Assembly (NCBI GenBank): GCA_963932465.1
Contig: OZ010787.1
Location: 31,748,087-31,812,086 of the forward strand
Origin: Maratus speciosus
Taxonomy: Eukaryota; Arthropoda; Arachnida; Araneae; Salticidae
Length of the DNA stretch: 64,000 nt
Direction: 5' to 3'
The translations under genes and the position numbers were made by a program. The first letter of the stretch is position 1; every line of letters starts with the position of its first letter. This document shows positions 34,524 to 45,742 of this stretch, in pieces. The notes below the pieces were generated by a model that had not been told where the DNA came from, did no database searches, and saw only the letters and a list, made by a program, of their open reading frames with translations.

Positions 34524-34789
34524 TAAAATACTGGTATCCAAAAAGCGGGAGATTTGGAAGCTCTGATAACAGCCTTTTCCCTATTAGTGAAGGACAACAT
34601 CTATCCGTTACGTTCCGACTGCGATTGACAGTTGCACACTCAGATCAGCAGCTTTTATGCATTAATCTAGACGAAATTTTTCATACGCGTTTTTCTTCTT
34701 CTCAATATCACATTTGCACGCTATTAGTGGCATTCTTCTCCCGATAACACCCAAAATGAATGGAGCTTTGATGTTTGCATGGACCAAGT

Positions 34790-34965
34790 CAGCGTTGTGA
34801 TTTGGCTACTTTTTTTAAATTCATTTTTTTTTACTGTCACCAGTTTTTTAAAATCTGTAATCCACCTTGTCTTCACCTTATATAATCTGTCATTAATTAA
34901 GGCGAATTTCGCTATTTCGAAAAAATGGTGGCAATCAATAAATCTGAAATAAAAAATGTATTCCA
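34790..34965. mobile_element. MITE of the GCCAGTGGGCTAC family, decayed
   Basis: TTGGCTACTTTTTTTAAATTC at the left and AAATCTGAAATAAAAAATGT at the right, with inner TTAAGGCGAATTTCGCTATT. The outer ends are eroded. Lies next to the right TIR of the degenerate mariner. Confidence 0.55.
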
Positions 34966-35109
34966 CTCGCAACGCTTAGGCAAGTTTCCAAATGCGCCAG
35001 CCCCTTTGCGTTTTATTTCCGACCATGCACAACGTGATGAAAATTGTTTGTTTGGATGTGTATTATCACCTTTTAAAGTTTTGCCCATCTTTTATGAAAC
35101 CTCCTGTAT

Positions 35110-35896
35110 AAACAAAGTCTCAGCTCAATCGGAACAATGGAGCTGGTTTAATATTAGATTGTAAGTTTTTAACAAAAATTTGTGTAGCCCTGTAGAAATA
35201 GTGTAACTTCTATGTATCTCAAATTATAATAATATTGTATTGTAATTGAAACTACGCGTGCATTCAATGCTTTAGATGAAACGGTTATTTAAAAGTGGTT
35301 TAAAATTGACTTGCAAGATTTGAACTAAATATTCATATATACACTGCAAATTAACATAAAGATTGTTTATTAATAAAAACTTAATGATTTTCTAATTTTT
35401 ACAGGAGTTTTCTTAAGTTTCCATTACTTTAAGAATAGCACTTTGTTTTTTAAAAAATAGTACTTTTTTAATAATGCTTAGTACTGTGTTAAAAATCAAG
35501 ATACAATTTGTAAATAATAGCATTGATGATCCAGAATCACTATCTCTGAAAAAAGTGGTCAAGTGGGTCTAATGGCGCTTATTTTGAAACAATATGTTAA
35601 ATCTTACCTTTACAAATATGTGACATATGTCCAGCAAAGTCGTTTTTTCAATTGAACCAGAATAGTCACGGCGTACTTTCGAACTTACAGGAAACTAGTG
35701 CAAACGTTGAAATTCCTCCAAACCAACTGCACAAATGCAACTGTCGTAGTTAATCAACACCTCGGAATTTTTTAGCAAATCTTGCAGGGATCTCGTCAAA
35801 AGAGACATTCAGTAACCCGTATACGCGTTCTTGTTAAATTCCGAGATAATCGGAAAAATGAATTTTGTCCACCTACATAATTAAAACGCCCCGCTC
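35110..35896. other. Unassigned AT-rich stretch
   Basis: No recognised gene or paired termini. Confidence 0.45.
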
Positions 35897-35909
35897 TGTG
35901 GCGTCGGGT

Positions 35910-36142
35910 TGGTTGGTTGTATTTATGTCGGCCAATTATCAGCACGTGGGATATGGGCCCTAAGGGGGGCTGCCTTCCGTGGAGGTCTTTCTAAGGGAAC
36001 CTAACCCGTATTAACGCTTGGAGAACCAAGGTTCGAAGAAAACCACGAAAACTCCGAACGATTAGGGCGACGGGCGCGATTGGGATCGAACCCAGCACCT
36101 CTCGTCTACCAGCTTCGAGAGCAGAACCTCTCGGCCACTGGG
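35910..36142 (-). mobile_element. tRNA-derived SINE with perfect 13-bp target duplication
   Basis: On the minus strand the 5' end carries an A-box-like TGGCCGAGAGG (36128-36138) and a B box GGGTTCGATCCCA (36081-36093). This resembles a class II (Ser/Leu-type) tRNA head with a variable arm, i.e. an internal RNA polymerase III promoter. A body of about 150 bp follows and ends in a (CCAA)n-type tail. TGTGGCGTCGGGT flanks both sides exactly (35897-35909, 36143-36155), the mark of LINE-mediated insertion. GC content is well above the surroundings. It is not a tRNA gene because the 3' half of the cloverleaf runs into the unrelated body. Confidence 0.85.
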
Positions 36143-36155
36143 TGTGGCGTCGGGT

Positions 36156-37112
36156 CTTTGTGGCCCATGTTGAATTTCGTAACCTCGTTAACGGACATAG
36201 TTAAAATTTAACAATTTTTCTATTTTACAAAATATAATATCTTAAAATCAATATATTTTTAAAGCAAATGTGTACACAATTTAAAAATGTTTTCTTCGAC
36301 AAATCAGCTACAAAGACAGTCTTTCGTCCTAAAAAAGTTCGAATTTTGTATAAAAGTAACAACATACTACGTTTTTGTACATAAAAATATCTAACAAAAA
36401 ATGTTTTTATTGTCCTTAGATAACATCTTAGACAGAAATAATTTTCTTGAATGAAGAGAAGACCGAAATAACATGTATCCAGATGAACAATTATTTTCAT
36501 TCGAAAAATACTACATTATACATAACACTACATTTGAACAGGACGCATTGACAAACATTTGAAAATACGTGAATTTAGTTCAGTGTAAAATGGGAAAAAC
36601 AGCATAACATTTCTGAGAATCAGGAATATAATGTTGCAACTGGAATAAAAGGAGTCCTACAGATCGGAAATAGAATTTTTTTTTTTTTTTTATTTCATGT
36701 TTTTCTTTTTTCGTTTACTTTGTGTGGTAATGTTTTGTGTATCTGTGTTTCACGGTATGGATTATTGTATTGTATTTGCGAATAAAGAGACGATCACCCT
36801 AACCTCCGCAGGAAGTCAAAAATTGGTATGAGAAGATTATTACAACTTTTATTTTCATATTTTTTCCTTGTTCATATTTTACCTGAATGATAAAATACAT
36901 GCATCTTTTACATCGCATGCGATATTTTTAAAGTAAAGCAAAAAAAAAAGAAAGCACAGATTGTATTATAAGAGAAATCACGTACTAATCTATTGTATAT
37001 AAGGAACTAAATATTTTTATTTCTTTGGATTATCAGATACAAGAAAGAATTTTTTTACTCAAAGATGAGATGACCAATATAACAAGTATACAGAGATGTA
37101 TAGTTATGCCAT
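36156..37112. other. Unassigned AT-rich stretch
   Basis: T-run near 36676-36692. The 91-residue minus frame at 36225-36500 has no motif. Confidence 0.4.
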
Positions 37113-37323
37113 TTAATCCCTTGAGGGGCAAGCAATTACGTTTGTGAAATGCTGAATTTCCACCGGAATCTTTGAAAAATTCTATTTCAAAACAAGTAAA
37201 AGCAATTTTACGGCTTTTTTCCACCAAAGTTAGAAAAGTAAAATTTAATAAAAATTTTCTGGTGTAAAACTTCATTAATCGTAGGTGGTATATAATATAT
37301 ACCGGTGCCCCTCAAGGGGTTAA
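37113..37323. mobile_element. TTAA MITE family A, copy 5
   Basis: TTAATCCCTTGAGGGGCAAG at the left, GTGCCCCTCAAGGGGTTAA at the right. Its right TTAA is the left TTAA of the next MITE. Confidence 0.87.
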
Positions 37324-37540
37324 ACCCTTTCAGGGGCAAGGTACTTGTAGTCATAAAATGTTGAAATAATTCAGGGACACCAGTATTAACAAGATAATTC
37401 GTTTGTAAACAAGTAAAAGCATATTTTCGCGTACTTAATAAAGGTGCAATTTTCATTATGAAATTACGGTGCCAATGTGGACAATTAAGGATTACAATTA
37501 TGTGATGCCGTGACGGCATCACCTCCCTTCAAGGGGTTAA
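37320..37540. mobile_element. TTAA MITE family B, copy 2, adjoining copy A5
   Basis: TTAAACCCTTTCAGGGGCAA at the left, CTCCCTTCAAGGGGTTAA at the right (TTAA 37537-37540). The interior matches 33113-33331 (GACACCAGTATTAACAAGAT). Confidence 0.85.
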
Positions 37541-37617
37541 AAATCATGGAACTATTAATAAATAGGAACTGACATATACTTCAAATTGTGAAGCTTCAAC
37601 TGTAACCGCTTTCGCAA

Positions 37618-37985
37618 TGGTTGATTATCACCGGTGGAAACTTCCACCAATAAATTTATATAGAAATTTTCTCCTTATTTAAACGCCTTATTATTGTCAA
37701 ATTTCAGTCATAAATAATGGCAGAAACATATTTTCATTTTTATTGGTGGATGTTTACTTTGGCGGAAGCCAAACCTTGCTTTTCGCCATATTGTAACAAC
37801 CAATGAAACAAACTGACTGTTTTAAGAGGCACAACTGACACCATTCAATGCAAATAGAAAATTTTACCATATTTGTGAGAAAATATTTCCATGGATAATA
37901 CGCTTAAATAAGACGAAATTTTCGATTCAATTTTACCGGTGCGAATTTTGCCCCGCCGGTAATCAGTAACTGTAAATCTGATTTA
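37618..37985. repeat. Foldback region with two inner palindromes
   Basis: GATTATCACCGGTGG at the left pairs loosely with CCCGCCGGTAATCAG at the right. Inside are CCACCAATAAA...TTATTGGTGG and GACACCATTCAATGC...ACCGGTGCGAA palindromes. Probably one or two MITEs; boundaries uncertain. Confidence 0.5.
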
Positions 37986-38113
37986 AAAAAAACCGCCGCC
38001 ATCTTGTGACAAGCCCCACAGTTACTTCACTCGCAACAGTAGACAGTACATTATATGTCTCCTCCTCTTTATTCCTAACTCCATTTTAAAAATACGCAAC
38101 ATTTTCTTCACAC

Positions 38114-38296
38114 CAGCGGCGTAGCGTTTGGGAAATGGGGGCTACGTCATTGTACTACCATTTTTATTGGGCGCGGGTTTACTTTGTTTAATCTTATAAC
38201 GGTCAAAAATGAAATAAAGCCAATTTTTCTATATAATTGTACTGGTAGAATAATGATTCAGCCGCTCCCCCCCCCCTCCCTAACGCTCGGCCGCTT
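38114..38296. mobile_element. hAT-type MITE, CAGCGGCGTAGCG end
   Basis: Left CAGCGGCGTAGCGTTTGGG, right complement AAGCGGCCGAGCGTTAGGG. Flanks CTTCACAC and ATTCACGC agree at six of eight positions. Confidence 0.65.
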
Positions 38297-40162
38297 ATTC
38301 ACGCATAACACAATAATGGAACAGGAAAGTTTGCGCGATATATGATGATTTGCGAATTTAGTTGAGTTGAACATTCGAAAAGCACCAATCAAAATGCAAA
38401 GAGCTTCAAAAATTTATCATCATATGTCTACAGGTGTTGCCATGTTTGGTAATTTTTTCAAGCAAAAAAACACAAACTAACTATTGAAGAATTGTGATGT
38501 TCACATCTATCCCCTGTTCACATGTTCCCCCCTCTCCCCTCTATTCTGGTGGCACAAGTCGATCAGAAAATCTGGTATCAAGCTATCGAGTTTTTTCCTG
38601 AAACATTTTAGTCTGGAATATATTTACAACTTATTTCAATCACAGAGATGCGATTTCTTTGAGCAAGGTATTTACTGCTACAAAAAGCAGCGGTAATGAA
38701 GCTTTTATAACATTAAATAAAATTTGAAATATATCCCGTAAAACATTGTGACGTGATGGTGACTTAAATCTCACTGTGAATGTGTGACCTTCGGCGTAAC
38801 GTGAATGTGAAGTCACTGTGACGTGGGTTTGAAGACGTTATTGCCGTTACTTGGCCTTTCTGTGGCGACAAGCTGTGAAAAATTTGTGAAATCGCCATAT
38901 AAGTTCAATGTGACATTTGTGGCGATTCTGCATAAGGTCAAGTGTCCGGCATCTGGCTGAATTTTTATTTAGGGATTCCAAATTCTCACCAGTTAGTTTA
39001 AATATTTATTTTTGTTTTATAAGATGATAGATATTCCACAAACAAAATAAAAGAAAATTGCTATTCAAAATTTTCCTGTGTGAATTCCAACACTAGTGAG
39101 AAGTCGATCGGTCGATTAGTGATGACTTGTCTAGAGTACTTCGATGGCAGCGATTTTACCCGAATCGTTTTTTAATAGTCCGGGTCGCTTTTTGTTCTTT
39201 TTTTATAGAGATTTGATACATTAGAAATTAGATACGATTTGACTATCCAGATTTTATATGAACTCAACCCGGGTCCGATTTACATGAAATCTGGTTACTC
39301 TACTCGATGCAAATTTCAATCAGAAAACAAACTAAAAAAGCCAATTGATTTAATAAGGGCGTGTCGGGTTGGAAAAAATTCTAGTCACCTACCCGATGCA
39401 GAAGAATACAAACGTCACTTTTTTTCTATAAAAATACATAAAATAATTTGGTTAAAAAATTCAAAAAATATATACTGCAACAAATTTTTTTACCCCCCCC
39501 CCCTCCCCCCCAAAAAAAGAACAGAATAAAAAGAAAAGAGTACATTTTAATCCCTTAATTATAACAAAAAAAAACGAAAATAGCCTTTGACTAGAAATTG
39601 TGTCTTTTTTTTTAATATCATGTAAAGAATGTACTAAACCCCCAATTTTGACATCACATTTGATTTTTTTAAATAAAGAAATTACCCTAGGACACTAAAA
39701 AAGAAATCATTTAGTGAAGCATGTTAGAAATTACGCAGAATTAAAATTTTGTATTTCTTACTATAATTATTTTTTAATAGTTTTAAAACAAACTGAATTG
39801 GTTGTATTTTTTTAAGCGTAATTCAAAAAGTACTTGGAAGAACGAGCTGAAAATTTAGATTAACATATTTAAAGCTTCTAGAAATCGATTATTTGTTAAA
39901 AATTGAATATGTTACGATACATTTTTTCTTCAAATATTTTGTTTATTATTTTAGGTATTTTATAACAAATATTAAAAAAAAAAACATATAATAATTTTAA
40001 GATAAATAGATTTTTAGAAACTTCAGATAAATGAATTCAGTTATATCCTTACGCCAAGTAATTTATTAGTTATTCAAGGGACCTGAAAACTCATTTTTTT
40101 ATTTTTCTTAAATTTTACTTTAAATACTCTTCTAGGGCATAACACTATATGCATTATGGCAC
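38297..40162. other. Unassigned 1.9-kb stretch
   Basis: Repeated TGTGACGTG/TGTGAC words at 38750-38920. A C-run at 39494. The 96-residue frame at 39239-39529 has no recognised motif. No TE termini resolved. Confidence 0.4.
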
Positions 40163-40636
40163 CTATATATCACACAAGAAATAATAAAAATAAAATTAGA
40201 AAAATAAGGAATTTTCTTGAATCTTTAAGCGTTATGAAGAACTTTTCAAAAAGCCCCATGAGCATTCCATATAAATTTAAATCCCTAGCTGTCTGCAATT
40301 ATATATGTCATAAAACTGGCACTGTTTTTTAAAAATAAATATAAACGGAAATGTCAAAGGTAATTAATTGCAGAAATATGATACAAAAATGCTGAAAATT
40401 TCATAAAATTAAAAAAAAAAATTCTTACCATTATATTCAAAAATATAAAATTCGATGCACAGATTTATTTATATATATAAAACAAACTTGCATGAAAAAT
40501 ATTGGGGATTTTAATTGATATGGAATGCGCATGGTGCATTTTGAAAAGTTCTTCATAACGCTTAAAATAGTCGAGAATATTCTTTATTTTTCTCCCGTTT
40601 TTTATTGTTACTTCTTGTGTGATATATATATAGAAC
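40163..40636. repeat. Foldback element, arms of about 130 bp
   Basis: Left arm 40163-40293 and right arm 40506-40636 are inverted: CTATATATCACACAAGAA, TTTAAGCGTTATGAAGAACT and GCATTCCATAT each recur as inverses. No coding content. Target duplication masked by TA-rich flanks. Confidence 0.7.
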
Positions 40637-41065
40637 ATATTAACCTATAGATAGAAGATAATAACCTATAATTCTAAACATTTTTGGTTGTTGCTGTTAA
40701 AACATAGTATCGTTTAAGCACTACCCCAAACCGATCAACGAAATCTGTGATCATTTATTAATTTTTGTATTTTAATAATTTTTAGTCCAATTTTAGGAGC
40801 TTTCGGCCCAGTGAGGCGACAGAAGATATTAACCCACAGTTTTAAGATTCCGCACACTTTTTAATGAAGGGAACTCACAACTTTTCCACACCACCGCAAA
40901 AAGATGTTAGAAATTTCGATTTTTTCGATACTATATATATACTATATATATTTCGATAATATATATATAATAAATTTGAAATCACAAATATATGAAAAAA
41001 TTTATAAAGTTCTAAAGATGATTTAGAAAAGAACATATGAAACCAGTATCTAATATAAGAAACTA

Positions 41066-41070
41066 TGAAT

Positions 41071-41125
<55 letters not shown>
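41066..41125. repeat. (TA)n microsatellite
   Basis: About 60 bases of pure TA repeat, directly beside the repeat head at 41117-41255. Confidence 0.95.
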
Positions 41126-41127
<2 letters not shown>

Positions 41128-41255
41128 TTTTGAACTGAGGGTGGTTTTGGGTTCTAGGGGTCATGATAAGCGTAGATCTGCAAAAAAAAATTCAGATATT
41201 CCAAGATAAAGGAAAATGTAATAGGTTGTATTTCTTACGAAATCTATCTAAAAAT
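41117..41255 (-). repeat. Repeat head next to microsatellite, copy 1
   Basis: The inverse of this segment matches 52196-52325: AGATTTCGTAAGAAATAC, GCAGATCTACGCTTATCATG and CCACCCTCAGTTC. In both places the CTCAG side touches a simple repeat. Confidence 0.75.
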
Positions 41256-41988
41256 GGATTAACATTACGCATATTTCTATTAAAATAGTATACTTAATTT
41301 TATACTATAGCTCTGAAATTTTAAAGTATACTAACTATTATACTAACATTTCAGCCATACAGGCCAAAATCTATTTATTATTCCGGAGTTCGGTCCAAAG
41401 CAAACATATTCAAAACCCGAAATTCTGCATATAATAAAATCTGAGTGCGGGAAACTGTCGGAAAGATGCCACTGCAAACCACTATGGTCTGCGAATCGAT
41501 CGTAGCTAAACGCCATGTTAGGCTTAATGAAAAACATATCCAAAGATAAGACAGCTAAATAATAATTTTTTCTACTTGAAATCATGTCTGTTAAGCATAT
41601 GTTCCTATAAAACATGTGTATCATATCCATTTATAATGTATTAAGTTCAAAATTAAAATTTTTATATTTATCTATTATAAACATAATATAATCTATAATA
41701 TAATCTATTATAAACATAGAAATCAGATCTAAACAAACGATACTGTTGCCATTCAGATTCAAATCCCAGCAAATCTACAAACAAATGAATGACTCTTTGA
41801 ACGCTTCATTAAAAAATAAAAATACTGGTTAACGCCGATGCTGATCTTAAAATATTTGAAAAGTACATGAAAACCTTTTAATATTTTAACTTTGTTAGAA
41901 CCTTCAAAAACTATCTGATTAAGCTCTAAATTTAAGGGCCAAGCCAACAACAAGCTCTAAATTAGAAATAACGGATAAGGTCATTGTG
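41256..41988. other. Unassigned stretch
   Basis: A 95-residue minus frame at 41343-41630 has no motif I recognise. Nothing else. Confidence 0.4.
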
Positions 41989-42216
41989 CCTAAATGCGAA
42001 GCGATTCCCCATAGTTTTGTCGCATTTAGGGAATATTTGGGATTTTGTTAATAAATATATATTTTAATAAGTAGAAAATTGTTGAATACTGTGCCTTTAG
42101 TACAAAACTAACTTGTTTCGTAAAAATTGAATCGTTATTTTTACTATAAGCCAACAATATACCATTGTCGTATTTAGGTCATTTTTGGCGCATTTACTGT
42201 AGTTAAATCCTAAATG

Positions 42217-42386
42217 CAGCGGTGGAAAATTGGCGCAGAGGAGGAGCCTATTGACACCACTAATTGTTTATTGTATTCTTCACCTTAATAAAAACTCGGA
42301 AATTCTGTCATTAGATAAGCTGAAAAATACTACTAAAATTTAGTGGTGTCAATAGGCTCCACCTCTGCGCCAATTTTCCACCACTG
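42217..42386. mobile_element. 170-bp MITE, CAGYGGTGGAAAATTGG family, TAAATG duplication
   Basis: Ends CAGCGGTGGAAAATTGGCGC and the complement of CAGTGGTGGAAAATTGGCGC. TAAATG on both sides (42211-42216, 42387-42392). Inner arm TACTACTAAAATTTAGTGG. Near-identical in length and sequence to 56289-56458. Confidence 0.9.
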
Positions 42387-42392
42387 TAAATG

Positions 42393-43347
42393 AGACATTC
42401 AATGTCCTAAATGTGACAATGTGTTTTACACATGTCTTTTCATCTTAAAATATTCATTTAATTGCTATAAATATTTTAATTACTTAGTAAAGCGTTGAAA
42501 TACCTCAAATTGAATGTTAGATAGTTTATTATTGAACAATTGAATAAACTAATAATTTACATATAAAATCATAACGGTACATAATCTTGAATACATTTTA
42601 CTTAAATAATGCATACTTCAAAATCCATATTTAACAGACTTTTAACTTTGACCATGGATAAAACAGGAAGTAATTAATGAATGGCTGATGGAGCAAGTTT
42701 TACCAAATATTTTAAGTTTGTTTTTAACGCATTTTTGATTTTCACATTCCGTGTAGGCCTTAATTTTTCTTTTTGATATCTGAATGGTATGGATCTATAT
42801 ACGATTAAGGTTTTAGTTGTTGAAGCTTTACTTCCAGGTTGTTTTAGTGACTGACTTCATGTTTTTAACAATTTTGTTTATGAAATGCGGTTTTTGATTT
42901 TTTACGCTTTAATTATTCTCTCTTTTTCATTTTTTGATGCTGCTTTTGCTTTTTCACTGTCCTATTTTGTTTTTCCATATTATGCTACAGTTTTTAAGCA
43001 TGCAGCAAAGTTTGACTCTACGGATTTTCACTTTTTGGTAGGATTTTGAATGGCCTGCGAAATTGTGCTCATCAAACGACTTTCAAAAGTAGAGTACGGG
43101 TTAGTTTCCGCGAAGCGCGAGAACGTCCCACGGGTCAGCTTCAAATGAGCGTTTGGCACTAACAAACAACTACCTAGAATAGTACCGTCTACGTTCAAGG
43201 TACACATCAGACCTTGACCAACGTGATCCTAACACGTTAACTAAATTTATATTTCAACGTTGCTTTTAGTGAAAACTGGTGGCAATGAAGATTTGCATAA
43301 GCAGATTAAAAACATCACGTTGTAAACATATTTAAAAGCACATAATC
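42393..43347. other. Unassigned stretch inside the motif-bounded region
   Basis: No gene recognised. Confidence 0.4.
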
Positions 43348-43355
43348 ATTTTAAC

Positions 43356-43525
43356 CTGTGGCGTAGCCAAGGTGGGGGTTCAAATGATCTGGATACAACT
43401 AATATTCAAAAGTTTTCTTCTTATTAATGAATAGCAGAAAGTTCTCAGATCTAATAAAACGAAGAAAACTTTACAAAACTATTGGCATACAGAGCATCGG
43501 GACACCCACCCCGGCTACGCCACTG
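43356..43525. mobile_element. hAT-type MITE, perfect 8-bp duplication ATTTTAAC
   Basis: Ends CTGTGGCGTAGCCAAGGTGG and the complement of CAGTGGCGTAGCCGGGGTGG. ATTTTAAC flanks both sides (43348-43355, 43526-43533). Confidence 0.9.
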
Positions 43526-43533
43526 ATTTTAAC

Positions 43534-44278
43534 CTTTAGACTTGAAAACAAATGATAAAGTTCCACGTGTATTCCAAAGACGTTTGTTCTTTTGAAACTT
43601 TTTTTATAAGAATTGCAGTATTTCTTAAAAATTCTTTGTTTTCTTTTTAAAACATCAGATCCATAATTTCTGTCATTAAATAAATTGCTCTTCAGGAATA
43701 GTGATAGCAGTTTGTCCTCTGGCAACGGGTTTACCACGCCTGCTTTACAAAATACAGATTTGTTTAATGAAATTTAAAATGTTTAACAATTTTCGAAATT
43801 TTTACGATATAATCATTTTTCCCGGATTTGACTAACAAATAAAAATTTATATCCCCACCAGTTTACATTAAAAGAATTGTTCAGATATTCATTTCTCTCT
43901 GTTACTTAATTTATGCTGGTACCAAGTGAAAACGACACGCCCGTAATCCGTGGGCCTTCATTTTGAAACGATTTTTGAAACGCGAATTGTGTTCGCTGGG
44001 GGTGCGCTTTTGTTGCCCTGTATGTCTTTATTCCACAAACGCTAGAATTTTTTTCCAACTAACTTAAGATTTTCTAAGTTAATCTGGAACGTTCTACTGA
44101 AAAATCTGTAAACTTCCTGTGAAATGAATAGATACATTGGTGGCGAATGCACGCGCTAGCGAGTTAATTGTTACCCGTACATACGAGTAGTAGGAATATT
44201 TCAGAAAGAAAATTAAAAATTCCTGTTGTAAAAACTTATGAAAAGGGAAAACGATCCCGGAATAAACGCGGAACGTTA

Positions 44279-44323
<45 letters not shown>

Positions 44324-44580
44324 GGAGCTCAATAATGCTCAATTAGAAAATAGTATTTTTTTAAATTAACAAATGAGTATTTCTCTATTTTGCTCATTTC
44401 AAATATACGTTTAAGTGCGCGGTAAAAGAAAACACTATTGGAGGATCATCTTGGAATTTTTAATTTATTGACTCAACACAGCTTATTTAAACACAATTTC
44501 TGTTTTAACATAATTTTAATGCAATTTATGAAAATACCATATAAAAATACCTTAGTTTATATCCTAAAAGTCTCTTCGTA
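43534..44580. other. Unassigned stretch with a 40-base T-run
   Basis: T-run at 44282-44321, too long to be trusted in assembly. The Lys-rich minus frame through it is an artefact. No other feature. Confidence 0.5.
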
Positions 44581-44581
44581 A

Positions 44582-44733
44582 GCAAAGCTGAAACTCTTCC
44601 GCTTTTTCGTACCACAAAAATTCAATAGAAATCTTTGCTTTATTTAATCGGCAAATTACAGCGATTTAAAGAGGTAAAATTTACTATAAAATTTTTGTGG
44701 CACAGAAAAGAGTAAGATGTTGGCAGCTACGCC
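44582..44733. mobile_element. MITE related to the CATAGC family, decayed
   Basis: Right complement GTAGCTGCCAACATCTTACTC and left AAGCTGAAACTCTTCCGC pair imperfectly. Inner arms ACCACAAAAATTCAATAG and CTATAAAATTTTTGTGGC. Boundaries approximate. Confidence 0.6.
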
Positions 44734-45161
44734 GCATTTAGGACATCATCTTTGTCGCTAATGGGCAAATGAAGAAAACAAGTTGCCTAAATGAGTGGAA
44801 AACTTTAGAACTCAAATCTGAAAACTTTTCGCGTTTTCACGAGCTAACTTTGCTGGTAAATGAAACACACATGTTAGCCACTGACGTCTGTAATTTCATT
44901 TGATCTTCAAAGTTAACAGAAAAAAAAATTGAACCAATTTCGGGATTTTTTATCGCATTTAGTAAACACTGGGGCGCTATAAAATGAGCGATGTCCATTG
45001 GAATGCGAATTTGTTTAATTTAAGAAGTTTTAAATGTAGATAAATGTTTCGGGTTTTGTTCATTATGATCGAATGCCTCATTATATAGCATTTATTTATA
45101 ATTCTTGCATTACGATTACAAGGAAACGAACATTATCGCATTTAGGGGTCATCACATTTAG

Positions 45162-45742
45162 GCGCACGGACGTTAACTATTATACGGATAAAATATTAAA
45201 TAAATAGTTACGCGTAAAATAGTGATTTTTACAGTTAATTTTCAATATTTAGCACCAAAATTACACAATCGGTCATCGGTAACGTTTCCCCTCCCCCGTT
45301 GCACTTTGCAATTATTTTGAGCCTTTTTATCGCTAAATATCAGTTTTTTAAACTGTTTTCTCACACAGTCAGTGGGCACGTATTTTAGACAAAAAGTTGA
45401 ATACAGAAATATCTAGTTAAATATATAAAATAAATTCAATGTAAGGATCATTTAAGAATATTAGCACAGGGCGGGCAACACCGAGCGGGTCAGCCAGTAA
45501 AATAATAAATTAATGAAATATAGATGGATAAATATTCATATTTTTATACAAAAATATGTAAGAAATCGATTACATTTGAGAATTTACATATGAAATACAT
45601 AAACGGTATAGTCAATTTGTATAACATTTGCATTATCTACAAACACTTCTCTTATTTTAAATAAAATAATAAAACACTATACAGAAAATGATTATATGGA
45701 AATTTCTTAACTAAACAAATTATTTAATACCAGAAAGTCTTT
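45162..45742. other. Unassigned AT-rich stretch
   Basis: No recognised gene or repeat pair. Confidence 0.4.

Larger units (their letters stand above)
32597..35107. mobile_element. Degenerate DUF4817-type mariner copy full of later insertions
   Basis: Left end CAGGGTGTTTCATAAAAG and right complement CAGGAGGTTTCATAAAAG, followed on the right by TA. Both ends continue through CAAAACTTT, GGTGATA and ACACATC. Of the transposase only a fragment survives (33341-33435). At least five smaller elements sit inside. It is an older relative of the 21-kb element. Confidence 0.75.
41989..45161. repeat. Region bounded by clusters of a CCTAAATGCGA motif
   Basis: CCTAAATGCGA or close variants (either strand) occur near 41989, 42020, 42168, 42187, 42209, 42406, 44733, 44785, 44953, 45136 and 45151, but I saw none in the 2.3 kb between. 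The clusters resemble subterminal transposase-binding sites of a 3.2-kb DNA element. No transposase relic was found, so the nature is open. Confidence 0.5.

Noticed and set aside
36081..36142. tRNA gene (A and B boxes)
   Set aside because: No complete cloverleaf; followed by a SINE body and flanked by a target duplication.
41343..41630. 95-residue minus frame as a possible gene
   Set aside because: No motif, no neighbouring exon signal; cannot be supported.
42020..45161. Telomere-like TTAGG repeats
   Set aside because: The motif is CATTTAGG, dispersed and in both orientations, never tandem.
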